From: Kitasatospora azatica KCTC 9699
GTDB lineage: Bacteria; Actinomycetota; Actinomycetes; Streptomycetales; Streptomycetaceae
Direction of reading: 5' to 3'
Assembly (NCBI RefSeq): GCF_000744785.1
Contig: NZ_JQMO01000002.1
Location: 1,612,001 to 1,676,000, forward strand
DNA: 64,000 nucleotides
In this document: positions 44,362 to 53,298 of the stretch, in pieces
How positions within the stretch are numbered: position 1 is the first letter of the stretch
Layout of the letters: the number at the start of each line of letters is the position of its first letter
The notes under the pieces: generated by a model
What the model was told of the DNA's origin: nothing
Database searches by the model: none
Seen by the model: the letters and a program-made list of their open reading frames with translations, nothing else
Position numbers and translations under genes: made by a program

Positions 44362-45609
44362 CGAGCCCAGGTACGCGCCGGCCTTCTCCGGCTCGTAGAA
44401 CCACTCCTCGAAGTCCGCCGGGTTGTTGAAGCCGTTGGCGAACCGGTGGGCGACCGGGGGGAGTTGGCCGGCCGCGCCGATCAGGTTGAGGACGTGCTCC
44501 GGCGGCGGGGCGAGCATCGCGTTGGTCCACTTGGTGACGTGCTGGGCGTCCTCCCAGTAGCGGTCGAAGGCGCCCTGCATGAAGTCGCGGTCGAAGGGCT
44601 TGTCGCCGTGCGCGAGGATGGCGTCCAGGTAGACGGCGGCGCACTTGGCGGCGTTGTTGGAACCCTGGCCGGTGATCGGGTCGTTGGCGACCACCACGTC
44701 GGCGACGCCCAGCACCAGCCCGCCGCTCGGCAGCTCGCCGATCGGGTTGCGCACCACGGGGGCGTAGCGGCCGGCCAGGGTCGCCCCGGCATCGGTGAGT
44801 TCGACACCGCCCAGGGTGCGGTCGTACTCCCAGGGGGTGAAGGTCTTCATCAGGTCCAGGGTGAGCCGCAGGTGCTCGGCCGGGTCCTTGACGTCGCCGA
44901 AGACGTCCAGCGGGCCGCCGGGGATGCCCTCCCAGAAGATGATGTCGCAGCCGCCGGTGGCGGTCAGCGCGGGGATCATGAACAGCTCGCCGACGCCCGG
45001 GACCAGGTTGCAGCGGACCGCCTTGAAGTCGTGCTCGGGGCGCGGGCCGAGACCGTGCACATAGGCGACGGCGAGCGCACGCTGCGGCGCCTCGTAGGGC
45101 GAGCGGGCGGCGTCGCGGCCGAACATCGAGACCAGCTCGCCCTTGCCGGCGGCGACCAGGATCAGGTCGTAGCTGCGGGCGAAGTAGTCGAGGTCGGAGA
45201 CCGCAACCCCGTGCACCACGACCTGGCCGCCGCGCTGTTCGAAGGCCTCCAGCCAGCCGGCCATCTTGATCCGCTGGTCGACCGACTGGGCGTAGCCGTC
45301 GAGCCGGCCGACCCAGTCGATCACCCTCCCCCAGCCTCCGGCCGGGGGGACCCCCACCGACTCGGGCGCGGCCACCGAGACGCCGATGCCCTCGACTCTC
45401 GGCGCGGCCTCCTCCCAGAAGTTGAGGCCGAGATCGCGCTCGAGACCCAGCGAGGTGTCGAACATGCACTGGGTGGAGAGGACCCGGCCGTCGCGCACCT
45501 CGTCGGCGGTGCGGTTGGTCATCACCGTGACGTCGTAACCGTTGGCCTGGAGCCCCAGCGCGAGCTGGAGTCCGGCCTGCCCGGCTCCGACGATCAGTAT
45601 CTTGCGCAT
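44350..45609 (-). CDS. Styrene/indole monooxygenase-type flavoprotein (StyA-like)
   Basis: A 419-residue group E flavoprotein oxygenase. FAD motif ILIVGAGQAGLQLALGL at the N-terminus; DLILVAAGKGELVSMFGRD in the middle; LVLGVADVVVANDPITGQGS and NNAAKCA near the end match the StyA pattern. Such enzymes epoxidise styrene or indole using FADH2 from a separate reductase, which is not seen here. It lies 97 bp after cvnD on the same strand, as StyA-like or P450 genes often do in conservons. Residues around 88-100 (VGVPPAGGWGR) are encoded by a C-rich palindromic repeat inserted in frame. Confidence 0.88.
   Translation of the reverse strand: MRKILIVGAGQAGLQLALGLQANGYDVTVMTNRTADEVRDGRVLSTQCMFDTSLGLERDLGLNFWEEAAPRVEGIGVSVAAPESVGVPPAGGWGRVIDWVGRLDGYAQSVDQRIKMAGWLEAFEQRGGQVVVHGVAVSDLDYFARSYDLILVAAGKGELVSMFGRDAARSPYEAPQRALAVAYVHGLGPRPEHDFKAVRCNLVPGVGELFMIPALTATGGCDIIFWEGIPGGPLDVFGDVKDPAEHLRLTLDLMKTFTPWEYDRTLGGVELTDAGATLAGRYAPVVRNPIGELPSGGLVLGVADVVVANDPITGQGSNNAAKCAAVYLDAILAHGDKPFDRDFMQGAFDRYWEDAQHVTKWTNAMLAPPPEHVLNLIGAAGQLPPVAHRFANGFNNPADFEEWFYEPEKAGAYLGSLTG
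45324..45358. repeat. C-rich palindromic repeat (Streptomyces type), copy 1
   Basis: Begins CCCTCCCCCAGCCTCCGGCC and continues GGGGGGACCCCCACC; the core TCCCCC/GGGGGA arms pair around a GGCCGGAGG centre. The same core occurs at 59591-59616. It lies wholly within the StyA-like coding sequence and stays in frame. Confidence 0.8.
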
Positions 45610-45706
45610 CGCTGTCTGCCTTCTTGCTAGGTGTGCTGGGAGAGGGTGGGGAAACGTCCTGCTTGCGGGCCGGTCGGACCGACAGGCCTATGGCGCTGAC
45701 TTCTCG

Positions 45707-46315
45707 TCAGACGGTGGCCGGCTCCTCGGCGAGCGCGTGCACCACCAGGGCGGTCAACACCTCGACGGTGGAGACGCGTTGCCGGGCGTCGCAGATCAGC
45801 ACCGGCACCCGGGCCGGCACGGCGAGCGAGTCGCGCACCGCCTCGGGCGAGTAGGCCGGGGCGCCGTCGAACTGGTTGACCGCCACCACGAAGGGCAGGC
45901 CGCTGCCCTCGAAGTAGTCCAACGCCGGGAAGGAGTCGGCCAGTCGGCGGGTGTCGGCGAGGACCACCGCACCGACCGCGCCACGCACCAGGTCGTCCCA
46001 CATGAACCAGAACCGGCCCTGGCCAGGAGTGCCGAACAGGTAGAGCACCAGGTCCGATTCGAGGCTGATCCGACCGAAGTCCATCGCCACCGTGGTGGAG
46101 GTCTTGCCCGGGACGGCGGCGGTGTCGTCCACCCCGACGCCGGCCTCGGTCATCACCGCCTCGGTGGTCAACGGCGGGATCTCGGAGACCGAGCGGACGA
46201 ACGTGGTCTTGCCGACGCCGAAGCCGCCCGCCACCACGATCTTGGTGGAGGTCGCACGGCCTGCCACCAGCGGCACCCCGGGGACAGCGGCACCGTCAGA
46301 GCTTGCGAAGTCCAC
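45707..46315 (-). CDS. cvnD: Conservon GTPase/ATP-binding protein (MglA/CvnD-like)
   Basis: A 202-residue small GTP-binding protein. P-loop VAGGFGVGKTTFVRSVSEIP, the LTTEAVMTEAGVGVDDTA switch region, DFGRISLESDLVLYLFGTPG (a Gly-Thr-Pro-Gly switch II) and the VVAVNQFDGAP (NQFD in place of NKxD) guanine-binding motif. It is the last core member of the cvn operon and its start overlaps the DUF742 gene by 20 bp. Conservon GTPases work with a sensor-like kinase and roadblock protein, reminiscent of eukaryotic G-protein modules, and some affect development or antibiotic output. Confidence 0.94.
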   Translation of the reverse strand: MDFASSDGAAVPGVPLVAGRATSTKIVVAGGFGVGKTTFVRSVSEIPPLTTEAVMTEAGVGVDDTAAVPGKTSTTVAMDFGRISLESDLVLYLFGTPGQGRFWFMWDDLVRGAVGAVVLADTRRLADSFPALDYFEGSGLPFVVAVNQFDGAPAYSPEAVRDSLAVPARVPVLICDARQRVSTVEVLTALVVHALAEEPATV

Positions 46316-46778
46316 CCAGCACCCTCTCCAGCAGCACCCGCCTGTTCGCGCCGGGGACCTCGTCGGAGCCGTCCGGCAGTTCGGCCGAGTCGACCCCGTG
46401 CACCCGCACCCGGCCCTGGTCGGCCAGGTCGCTGACCAGCACCTTGACCACGCCGAGCGGGATCCGCAGCAGCGCCGAGATCTCCGCGATCGAGCGCATC
46501 TGACCCCGCGTCACATCGCAGATCGCGGCCAGCTCGGGCAGGCTGCGGTCGGCCGGGTCGGCCGGGCGGTTGAGCGCCGACACCAGGGTCTCGACCAGCA
46601 GCACCCGCCCGAACCTGGTCCGGCCACGGGTGATCGCGTACGGCCGGACCCGGGACGAACGCCCTTGCCCGGCACGGACGGTGTCGGTCCGCAGACCGAG
46701 CCCCAACCCGCCCGCGGCCGCACTGACACTGGTACCGGCGGTGCCGGACATGCTCCCTGCCTCCCCATTTTCGCTCAT
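46296..46778 (-). CDS. cvnC: DUF742 conservon protein
   Basis: A 160-residue protein with a flexible Gly/Ser-rich start and a DUF742 winged-helix core: RVRPYAITRGRTRF, then LPELAAICDVTRGQMRSIAE, ISALLRIPLGVVKVLVSDLA and the final RRVLLERVLGGLRKL. Third gene of the conservon. ATG overlaps the roadblock gene's stop by 4 bp and the 3' end overlaps cvnD. Confidence 0.94.
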   Translation of the reverse strand: MSENGEAGSMSGTAGTSVSAAAGGLGLGLRTDTVRAGQGRSSRVRPYAITRGRTRFGRVLLVETLVSALNRPADPADRSLPELAAICDVTRGQMRSIAEISALLRIPLGVVKVLVSDLADQGRVRVHGVDSAELPDGSDEVPGANRRVLLERVLGGLRKL

Positions 46779-47239
46779 CGGACGGCCATCGCCCGGTGGA
46801 GCTCGCTGCGCACCTGCGGTGTCAGCGCATGACCGGCGCGCTCGACGAGCCGCGCCATCTGATAGGCCAGCACACCCAGATCGCAGTGCAGCGAGGCGTA
46901 GACCCCGAGACAGGAGCCGTCACTGATGGCCATCACCACCAGGTGGCCCTCGTCCATGGTCACCACGGTCTGCTTCACCCCGCCGTACTCGACAGCCCGC
47001 GCCATACCACCGGCCAGGCTGGTCAACGCCGAAACGATCGCGGAGAGTTGGTCGGCCTTGCGGCCCTGTTGGGAGTCGGCGAGCAGCAGCCCGTCGGAGG
47101 AGACCACCACGGCCTCGGTCACTGCCGTGACCGTGCCGAGGAAGTCGGCGAGCAGCCAGCGGACGTTCATCGCGGCCTGGCTGACGGCGGGAGCGGGGCT
47201 GCTCGTGCTCGCGGGGGCGAGGTGGTAGTCGTCGGTCAT
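46775..47239 (-). CDS. cvnB: Roadblock/LC7 domain conservon protein
   Basis: A 154-residue protein: a leading NVRWLLADFLGTVTAVTEAV helix, VVVSSDGLLLADS, LSAIVSALTSLAGGMARAV and the strands QTVVTMDEGHLVVMAISDGS and YASLHCDLGVLAYQMARLV, the roadblock/longin-like fold that regulates the partner GTPase. ATG overlaps the cvnA TGA by 4 bp (GATGA). Confidence 0.95.
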   Translation of the reverse strand: MTDDYHLAPASTSSPAPAVSQAAMNVRWLLADFLGTVTAVTEAVVVSSDGLLLADSQQGRKADQLSAIVSALTSLAGGMARAVEYGGVKQTVVTMDEGHLVVMAISDGSCLGVYASLHCDLGVLAYQMARLVERAGHALTPQVRSELHRAMAVR

Positions 47240-49137
47240 CGGTCCTGTCCCTCGGCTCCCTCGGCGGCGGTCTCACGGGCCGCTTGGCGCAACCCGCTCT
47301 GGAAACCGCCGAGTCGGCGGCGCAGCTCCTCGGCGGAGGTACGGGAGCGGGTCGGTGTGGCGCTGGGCGGGTTGTCGGGTGTGGCGGGCTCGCGGCCCGG
47401 CTCGGGGACGGGCTCGGCCGAGACCCGGCGCAGGCCGGAGGTCGGGGCCTCGCCGGTGCCCGGCAGTCCGTTGCCGCTGGGCACCCGCCTGGGCAGGCCA
47501 AGTGCGGTCACCGCACCAGTGGGGGATTGATTCTGACTGATCGTCAGCTCTCGGATCGGACTGTCGAGGGCGTCCGCGCGCTCGTGCTCGGCCACGGGAG
47601 CGGCGGCATCGAGAGCGACGGGAGCAGGAGCAGCGGGGGAGGCGGCAGCAGGCGCCTCGGGCGCGAGGTCCTCCGCGACGCTCTCGGGAGCCGCATGCGC
47701 CGGCCGCCGGCGCGGCAGGGTGGGCAATTCGGCGGCAGCGCCCGCCGCACCCGTCCCGTCCCCCGGCACCGGCCCGCGCTGCGGCGCCACCACCGCCGCC
47801 ACCATCGGCGCCGGAGTCAGCAGCGGAGCGGCCGCGGCCTCCGCCGCCACCCGGACCTGCTCGGCCCCGGCGGCCGCGCTGCGCTCGGCACGCCGCTGGT
47901 CGTCCAGGTCCGCCGTGCCGAGCCCGTCCTGATGCAGGGCCTCGCGCGGCAGCACCACCATCGCGGTGACACCGCCGCCCTGCCCGTTCTCGCGCAGCTG
48001 CACCCGGATGCCGTGCCGGGCGGCCAGTCGCGCCACCACGAACAGGCCCATGCTGCGCCCGGTCAGCGCGCCGGCCAGCAGGGCGTCGCGCCGCTCGGCG
48101 GGGTCGCTCGGGGTGGGCTCGGAGAGCTGGTCGTTGAGGGCCCGCAGTCGCTCGGCGGGCAGGCCGATCCCCCGGTCGCTGACCGAGAGCATCACTTCGC
48201 CGTTGTCCAGCAGCCAGCCGCCGACCTCGACCTGCTCCTGCGGCGGCGAGAACGCGGTGGCGTTCTCCAGCAGCTCGGCGAGCAGGTGGCTGGTGTCGTC
48301 GGCGACCGCGCCGCTGAGCCGGACGGCGGCCAGGAAGCCGAGTTTGACGCGCTCGTAGCGCTCGATCTCGGAGACCGCGGCGCGCACCACGTCCAGCAGG
48401 GTCACCGTCTTGCGGCTGCGCTGGCTGTTCTCCAGGCCGGCCAGCAGCAGCATGTTCTCGCTGTTGCGGCGCATCCGGGTGGCCAGGTGGTCGAGTCTGA
48501 ACAGGCTCTCCAGCTGGGCCGAGTCGGCCTCGCGGCCTTCCAGCGCCTCGATCAGCACCAGTTGGCGCTCGACCAGGGTCAGGGTGCGCATCGCCAGGTT
48601 GACGAAGGTGGCGTCCACGCTGCCCTGCAGCTCGTCGCGCTCCTTGACCAGGGCGTCGCGCTCGGCGAGCAGCAGCTCGCACTCGCGCAGCAGTTCCTCC
48701 TGCCGCTCGGCGTTCGCCTCCTGGGCGGCGGCCGCCTCGGTCAGCCGGCGGGTCAGCTCCTGGTGGTGGCGCTGGAGTTCCTCGTACTCCTGGAGCAGCT
48801 GCTGTCTCTCGCCGGTGAGCGCCTGCACCCGGCCGCCGTGCGCGTCGCGCTCGGCGGCCAGCCGGTTGCGCTCCTCCAGCAGACCGGCCCGTTCGTCCAG
48901 CAGTTGGGAGAGGTTGCGGGCGGCCAGGTCGCGGGCCCGCTCCAGCGGACGGGCGGTGATCCGCCGAACCACCACCGCGGTACCGCCGACCAGCACCACG
49001 GCGGCCGCCCCGCCGACCGTCCAGAGCTCGGTGCCGCCGTGGGTGGCGGTGCCGCAGCCGGTGAGCCCACTGAGTGCGGCCGCGGCGGGCAGAACCCTCA
49101 GCGCCCGCGCCATCCTCTTACGCAACGGTGCTCTCAT
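47236..49137 (-). CDS. cvnA: Conservon sensor histidine-kinase-like protein
   Basis: A 633-residue membrane protein. One or two helices at the N-terminus (LRVLPAAAALSGLTGC and AAAVVLVGGTAVVVRRI), a long coiled coil (about 60-150, LLEERNRLAAERDAHGG, LLREC ELLLAERD region), a DHp-like region and an HATPase domain with N-box HLLAELLENATAFSPPQEQV and G-box SVSDRGIGLPAER. Typical CvnA proteins have an extracellular nitrate/nitrite-like sensor; here the membrane part is short, so the signal may come through the helices or the coil. The C-terminal 200 residues are Pro/Ala-rich. First gene of cvnABCD; promoter in the 407 bp upstream gap. Confidence 0.94.
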   Translation of the reverse strand: MRAPLRKRMARALRVLPAAAALSGLTGCGTATHGGTELWTVGGAAAVVLVGGTAVVVRRITARPLERARDLAARNLSQLLDERAGLLEERNRLAAERDAHGGRVQALTGERQQLLQEYEELQRHHQELTRRLTEAAAAQEANAERQEELLRECELLLAERDALVKERDELQGSVDATFVNLAMRTLTLVERQLVLIEALEGREADSAQLESLFRLDHLATRMRRNSENMLLLAGLENSQRSRKTVTLLDVVRAAVSEIERYERVKLGFLAAVRLSGAVADDTSHLLAELLENATAFSPPQEQVEVGGWLLDNGEVMLSVSDRGIGLPAERLRALNDQLSEPTPSDPAERRDALLAGALTGRSMGLFVVARLAARHGIRVQLRENGQGGGVTAMVVLPREALHQDGLGTADLDDQRRAERSAAAGAEQVRVAAEAAAAPLLTPAPMVAAVVAPQRGPVPGDGTGAAGAAAELPTLPRRRPAHAAPESVAEDLAPEAPAAASPAAPAPVALDAAAPVAEHERADALDSPIRELTISQNQSPTGAVTALGLPRRVPSGNGLPGTGEAPTSGLRRVSAEPVPEPGREPATPDNPPSATPTRSRTSAEELRRRLGGFQSGLRQAARETAAEGAEGQDR

Positions 49138-49544
49138 TCTCGTCAGGCTTCAAGTACCAAGGCCGTGCCCAGCCCTGATCGCACTCTCGGAAAGACGGCC
49201 GCACCCCGTTCCGCCGCTGACACCCGCAAGAGTGAAGCGCAGAACACACCGGAGAACAAGATCAACTCGACCGTCGGACTTGGCTGATCGTCCAGCCACC
49301 ACTCCCGCCCCGTCGAGTTTTCGCAGGTCACAGATGCATCACTGGACGTCAACCGAAAACCCGGGCGAAGGCGGATGTGACGGAGATCTCACTCCTTCTC
49401 GCGATGTGTTCGATCTTGAACTGACGAACCGCCACTGCCCTGGGCACGGACCTTCTCAGGCCCGCCTTAACGCGGACATAACGCTGTGTCAGGACAGCCC
49501 GGGAATATCGGGTGCGCACAATTTCTGAAGGTTTAACAGGAGTG
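49138..49544. other. 407 bp promoter region of the conservon
   Basis: No gene on either strand. AACTCGAC (49264-49271) and GTCGAGTT (49312-49319) form a perfect 8 bp inverted repeat 40 bp apart, and a smaller TGGCT/AGCCA pair lies between. The stretch 49500-49545 is AT-richer than average. No confident -35/-10 pair is assigned. Confidence 0.55.
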
Positions 49545-51290
49545 TTACGCGCAATGGCGTCCGTCTTTCGAAGACGTCACTCGATCCTCGGTCAGGTAGC
49601 CGTGATCGGCGGCCAGTTCGTGTTCATAACAGCCGCCCTCCGGCGTGCTGCCCAGGTAGTGCTCGGTGGCACTTCCGTCGGCCTGCACCACGGTGCCCGA
49701 CTGCCGCTCCAGCACGCCCTGCGCGGTCAGCCGGTCCTCGGAGCGGGCCTGCTGCTGCCAGCGGCCGGCGCTGTGCCGGGTCTCGTCCACCAGCTGCCTG
49801 GCCACCGTGACCTGACCGCGCACCAGGAAGCTGTCGGCGGCGGCGCCCGGGATGTAACTGCTGGTCACCTCCAGCGGGTACGACCAGCTGCTGCGCCGCT
49901 GCTCGGGCCGGCCGTGGCCGTCACGGTCGGTGCTGACCACGGTCCAGCCGCTGTCGCGCTGGCTGGTCACCTGGCGCTGCCCCTGGTCGGCCAGCGTGTC
50001 GGTGTTGCGGTACTCGCCGTGGTGCTCGACCCGGGTGCTGATCCGGCCGCGCGAGGTGTCGACGTAGCCGGCCACCGTCCAGTCCCGTCCGGTGCTCCCC
50101 GTGATCAGCTGACTGCCGTCCGGCTGAGCCGTCTCGGTGGTGCTGATCTGCGGGGCGGCGGTGATGTCGTCGGTGGTGACGGCGCCGCTGGTCTGTGCGC
50201 GCAGCGGGTCGGTGTCCAGGAAGAGGCTGCCGTCCAGCGTCCAGCCGTCGCTGATCCCGGCCGGCGGGACCAGCGTGACGGTGTGCGGGCGGCCGTCGGT
50301 CAGGGTGCCCGCGAACGGGGTCAGGTCGATCTCGTACGGCTGGGTGCGGAAGGCGTCGATGCTGGGGATCGGACGCCACATCAGCGGGCTGATCCCACCG
50401 GTGTAGATAGCCGGGAACGGCTGCACGGTGCCCGCGAGCCGGCCGTCCACCTGGACCTGCACCTCGCGGTAGGTGCCGCCGCCGCACAGGCCCCAGTCGG
50501 GGTGCGCGGCCGCGAAGTCGTCGGGCACGTTGGCGTACCAGAACTCCTCGCAGCCGCCGCCCCGGGCGTAGACCTGCAGCCGGGCGGCGGTGAGGTTGCG
50601 CGGGAAGCTCAGGGTGGAGCTGGCGGTCTGGCCCTTGCTCAGGGTCCACCAGCCCGGGCCGGTGGTGGACTGGGAGACCGGCAGCACCTGGTCGGCGGTG
50701 GCGGCCGGCGGATGGGCGCGGTCGGCCTGGTAGTAGGTGACCGTCATGGTCATGTGATAGGTGCCGGTGTAGGTGGAGTTGACGATGTTGCCGAGGTCGA
50801 CCACCAGCGGCTGCGGGGTGCGCAGCAGCGGGACGAAGCTGCTCAGGTCCTGGTCCAGGTGCCAGCTGATGCCGGCCGGGTCGGGCTCGGGGGTGCTGGT
50901 GCGCAGTACCTCGGCGCCGCCGATCCAGACGCCCGCCAGCCGGTCGTACTGGCGGCCCGCGACGCTGCCGGACCAGTCGAGCACCACCTTGGTCCACGGC
51001 CCGGGGCAGTCGGTGGGCGGGGTGAGGGTGCCGGTGAAGGGCTGGCCGTAGCTGTTGGCGAAGTCGTGCTGCATGGCCGTGACCGTGCAGTGCGGGGTGT
51101 CCGGCCGCGAGATCGGCGGCAGCGCGGTGACCGGGTCGCCGTAGTTGGTCTCCACATGACCGGGTGCGGCTGCCGCGGTGGCGGCGCCGGCGCTCGTCGG
51201 AACGGTCAGCGCGGCGGCCACGGCCAGGGTGAGGGCCGTGAGGGCACGCGCCAGGGAGCGGCGGGGGGAGGGTATGAGCACGGTTGGCAT
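49545..51290 (-). CDS. Secreted peptide-N4-asparagine amidase A-like protein
   Basis: A 581-residue secreted protein. Signal peptide: basic n-region, hydrophobic LALTLAVAAALT-like core and an AGA-A cleavage region within residues 1-38. Then the PNGase A fold: WTKVVLDWSGSVAGRQYDRL, GVWIGGAEVLRTSTPEP, then GCEEFWYANVPDDFA, TYREVQVQVDGRLAGTVQPF, IYTGGISPLMWRPIPSIDAF and YEIDLTPFAGTLTDGRPHTV. Plant PNGase A releases N-glycans from peptides; actinobacterial homologues are uncharacterised. The last 200 residues are a strand-rich extension (VTSQRDSGWTVVSTDRDGHG). Confidence 0.85.
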   Translation of the reverse strand: MPTVLIPSPRRSLARALTALTLAVAAALTVPTSAGAATAAAAPGHVETNYGDPVTALPPISRPDTPHCTVTAMQHDFANSYGQPFTGTLTPPTDCPGPWTKVVLDWSGSVAGRQYDRLAGVWIGGAEVLRTSTPEPDPAGISWHLDQDLSSFVPLLRTPQPLVVDLGNIVNSTYTGTYHMTMTVTYYQADRAHPPAATADQVLPVSQSTTGPGWWTLSKGQTASSTLSFPRNLTAARLQVYARGGGCEEFWYANVPDDFAAAHPDWGLCGGGTYREVQVQVDGRLAGTVQPFPAIYTGGISPLMWRPIPSIDAFRTQPYEIDLTPFAGTLTDGRPHTVTLVPPAGISDGWTLDGSLFLDTDPLRAQTSGAVTTDDITAAPQISTTETAQPDGSQLITGSTGRDWTVAGYVDTSRGRISTRVEHHGEYRNTDTLADQGQRQVTSQRDSGWTVVSTDRDGHGRPEQRRSSWSYPLEVTSSYIPGAAADSFLVRGQVTVARQLVDETRHSAGRWQQQARSEDRLTAQGVLERQSGTVVQADGSATEHYLGSTPEGGCYEHELAADHGYLTEDRVTSSKDGRHCA

Positions 51291-51372
51291 GTACTCACGG
51301 TCCGGCGATCACTGTCAAGGGGGCTGACAGGAAGCCCGGTTGGCGTCGGTGCTCGGCGGCCGGGGCCGGCGC

Positions 51373-52278
51373 TCAGCAGCTGGGGGCGGCTGCCCCGGTG
51401 CCACGGGCAGCCGGAGTGAACTCCAGGCGCACCGAGCCGCTGCGCGGCAGCACGATCGCCACACCATCGGCGGGCCGCCAGTGCTCGGGCAGCAGGACGT
51501 ACTGGTCGCCCGACTGCAGCATCAGTTTGAGGCCGTCGTACCGGAACCGGTAGGCGGCGTCCGCGTCGTGGCAGCGGGTCTCCATGACACCCGGCGCGGT
51601 GAGGCTGAGGCTGTGCTCGCTGTACAGCACGACCGCCGGATAGCCGGACAGGCCGGCTACGAACTCCTGGGCACGAGCCCGGCCGACTGCGGCCGCGTAG
51701 TCGTTGGCAGCCCAGAACAGGCTCAGACCGACCAGCGCGAACACCGCCGCCCATTCGGCGACCGGGGCCCAGCCGGACCGGGCCCGGGCGGCTCCCGAAC
51801 CGCTGCGCCGGCGCAGCTGGACGCCGTAGGCCAGCAGCGCCACGCCGAGGGCCAGGCTCAGCGGCGCGAGCGCCAGGTGGTCGCTGAGGAAGGTCGAGGT
51901 GAACACGCTCCACAGGCCGCCCAGGGTGAGCAGCAGCCCGAGCCCCGCCAGGGCCGGCAGCAGGACCCGCAGGATCCGCGGGCCCAGGGCCCCGGCGAGC
52001 CGGGTCCGCAGCAGGTCGTGGCCCCAGAAGGTCAGCAGCCCGAGAGCCGCCGTCACGGTCATGGGTACGAACAGGGCGTCCAGGCTGCGGATCAGGTAGT
52101 CGACCGTACTCAGCCCGAGCACGGTCGAGTTGACGCCGAAGTAGTCGAAGAACCAGTAGGCGTGGTGCCAGCCGAAGTAGTAGAGCAGCGCGGTGATCAG
52201 ACTGGTCGGTGCCACGATCGCACCGATGAGGCGGGCGAGTTGGCGAGGTCCGGAGGCCGGCGGCGGCTCGGTGCTCAC
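51373..52278 (-). CDS. Hypothetical membrane protein with C-terminal soluble domain
   Basis: A 301-residue protein. Membrane helices near LIGAIVAPTSLITALLYYFG, ALFVPMTVTAALGLLTFW, LLPALAGLGLLLTLGGLWSV, LALGVALLAYGVQL and WAAVFALVGLSLFWAA, then a soluble domain ending YVLLPEHWRPADGVAIVLPR. No family recognised. GTG overlaps the upstream stop by 4 bp (GTGA), so it is co-translated with the lipoprotein-like gene. Confidence 0.72.
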   Translation of the reverse strand: MSTEPPPASGPRQLARLIGAIVAPTSLITALLYYFGWHHAYWFFDYFGVNSTVLGLSTVDYLIRSLDALFVPMTVTAALGLLTFWGHDLLRTRLAGALGPRILRVLLPALAGLGLLLTLGGLWSVFTSTFLSDHLALAPLSLALGVALLAYGVQLRRRSGSGAARARSGWAPVAEWAAVFALVGLSLFWAANDYAAAVGRARAQEFVAGLSGYPAVVLYSEHSLSLTAPGVMETRCHDADAAYRFRYDGLKLMLQSGDQYVLLPEHWRPADGVAIVLPRSGSVRLEFTPAARGTGAAAPSC

Positions 52279-52892
52279 GGCGTGGCGGGCGAGGCGGAGT
52301 GGGTCGGGGAGGCGGAGTGGGCGGGCGAGGTGGAGTGGACGGGCGAGGACGGTGGCACGGAGCCGACGGGTCTGGTCGCCACGGCGCTCGGGCTGACCGG
52401 GACCGGGCTGCCAGGGTTCGGGTCGGCGGGGTTCGGGCCGGACTGCGCCGGGCAGGGGCCGTAGCCGAGGACCAGGACCGTCGAGCCGCGAGCCGCCGTA
52501 CGGCCCACAGCGGGCTGGGTCCCGGCCAGCCCGCACTTCGGATGGTGTTCGTCGGCTGCCACGCTGTACGACCGCTTCAGCTGCACGCACAGCGTCTTCG
52601 TACCGTAGGCGGCAGCGCAGGCCTGCTTGAAGAGCTCCTGGACATCGGGCCACACGGTGTCGGGATCGTGGTCACCGAAGGGGCTGCCGAGGATGGTGAC
52701 GATGTCCGGGATCTTGAGCGGCGCCACCGGTGCCGCCGCACTCTTCACCGGGTCCGGCGCACCCGGCGCCACGGCGGACGCGGCGCCCGGACTCCCGCCG
52801 ACCGAGCCCGCGCTGCCCCGGCTGCAGGCGAGCGCGGCGAGACACAGCAGCGGGACGAAAACGAGGCGGACCGGCCGCGTGACTACCCCCAT
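52275..52892 (-). CDS. Putative lipoprotein, Ser/Pro/Thr-rich tail
   Basis: A 205-residue protein. A membrane-targeting start (VRLVFVPLLCLAALAC) ends with a Cys in a near-lipobox context (ALAC), followed by a Gly/Ser/Ala linker. The middle holds four Cys (FKQACAAAYGTKTLCVQLKR, HPKCGLAGTQ, GYGPCPAQS) that could form two disulfides. The C-terminal 45 residues are Ser/Pro/His/Thr repeats (SPVHSTSPAHSASPTHSASP) encoded by imperfect 15 bp repeats. Start ATG at 52892; an in-frame GTG at 52910 would add six residues. Confidence 0.68.
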   Translation of the reverse strand: MGVVTRPVRLVFVPLLCLAALACSRGSAGSVGGSPGAASAVAPGAPDPVKSAAAPVAPLKIPDIVTILGSPFGDHDPDTVWPDVQELFKQACAAAYGTKTLCVQLKRSYSVAADEHHPKCGLAGTQPAVGRTAARGSTVLVLGYGPCPAQSGPNPADPNPGSPVPVSPSAVATRPVGSVPPSSPVHSTSPAHSASPTHSASPATP

Positions 52893-52960
52893 AGCTGATG
52901 AGGGTGGCACAGCGCGACCGGCCCGTCCATCGTTTCCGCCAGCAACTACCTTGATCTACA

Positions 52961-52993
52961 GGAGAGTTGATCGGCTACGGGAGAGTTGATCGG
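52961..52993. repeat. Direct repeat GGAGAGTTGATCGG
   Basis: Two exact 14 bp copies at 52961-52974 and 52980-52993 with a 5 bp gap, in the short intergenic space between two leftward genes. An AT-rich CTACCTTGATCTACA precedes them. Could be paired operator sites. Confidence 0.5.
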
Positions 52994-53024
52994 GATGAAG
53001 GGTAGCGAAGACGCTCCTGGCGGA

Positions 53025-53258
53025 TCAGTGCTTCTCGTGCAGCTGCGCCGCCAGGCCGCGGCACCAGTGCGCCAGCTCGGACCGTTGCTGGGCGCGGCCC
53101 GCGCAGAGTGCGGCGACCTGCTCGTCGGTCAGCCGGTTCGGGCCGTCCATCGCCAGCAGGTGACCCAATTCGTCCAGCAACACCGCCAGCCGCTCGGCGT
53201 CGGTGTGCTCGACCATGGCCGCGGTCTCGATGTGACCGATGGTGACGGATCCAGGCAT
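53025..53258 (-). CDS. Small hypothetical protein
   Basis: A 77-residue helical protein: VEHTDAERLAVLLDELGHLL, then LTDEQVAALCAGRAQQRSEL and a short tail with CRGLAAQLHEK. No motif recognised. ATG at 53258 with GGAG upstream; an in-frame ATG at 53270 lies inside the ribosome site and is less likely. Confidence 0.6.
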   Translation of the reverse strand: MPGSVTIGHIETAAMVEHTDAERLAVLLDELGHLLAMDGPNRLTDEQVAALCAGRAQQRSELAHWCRGLAAQLHEKH

Positions 53259-53298
53259 CACGGACTCCAATCGCTCGCCCCGTCTCCACCGTAGGTCG

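Noticed and set aside
42283..45630. Long + strand open frame spanning the TPR-like and StyA-like genes
   Set aside because: It is out of frame with the recognisable TPR-like protein and antisense to StyA; the translated sequence is low-complexity Gly/Arg/Ala.
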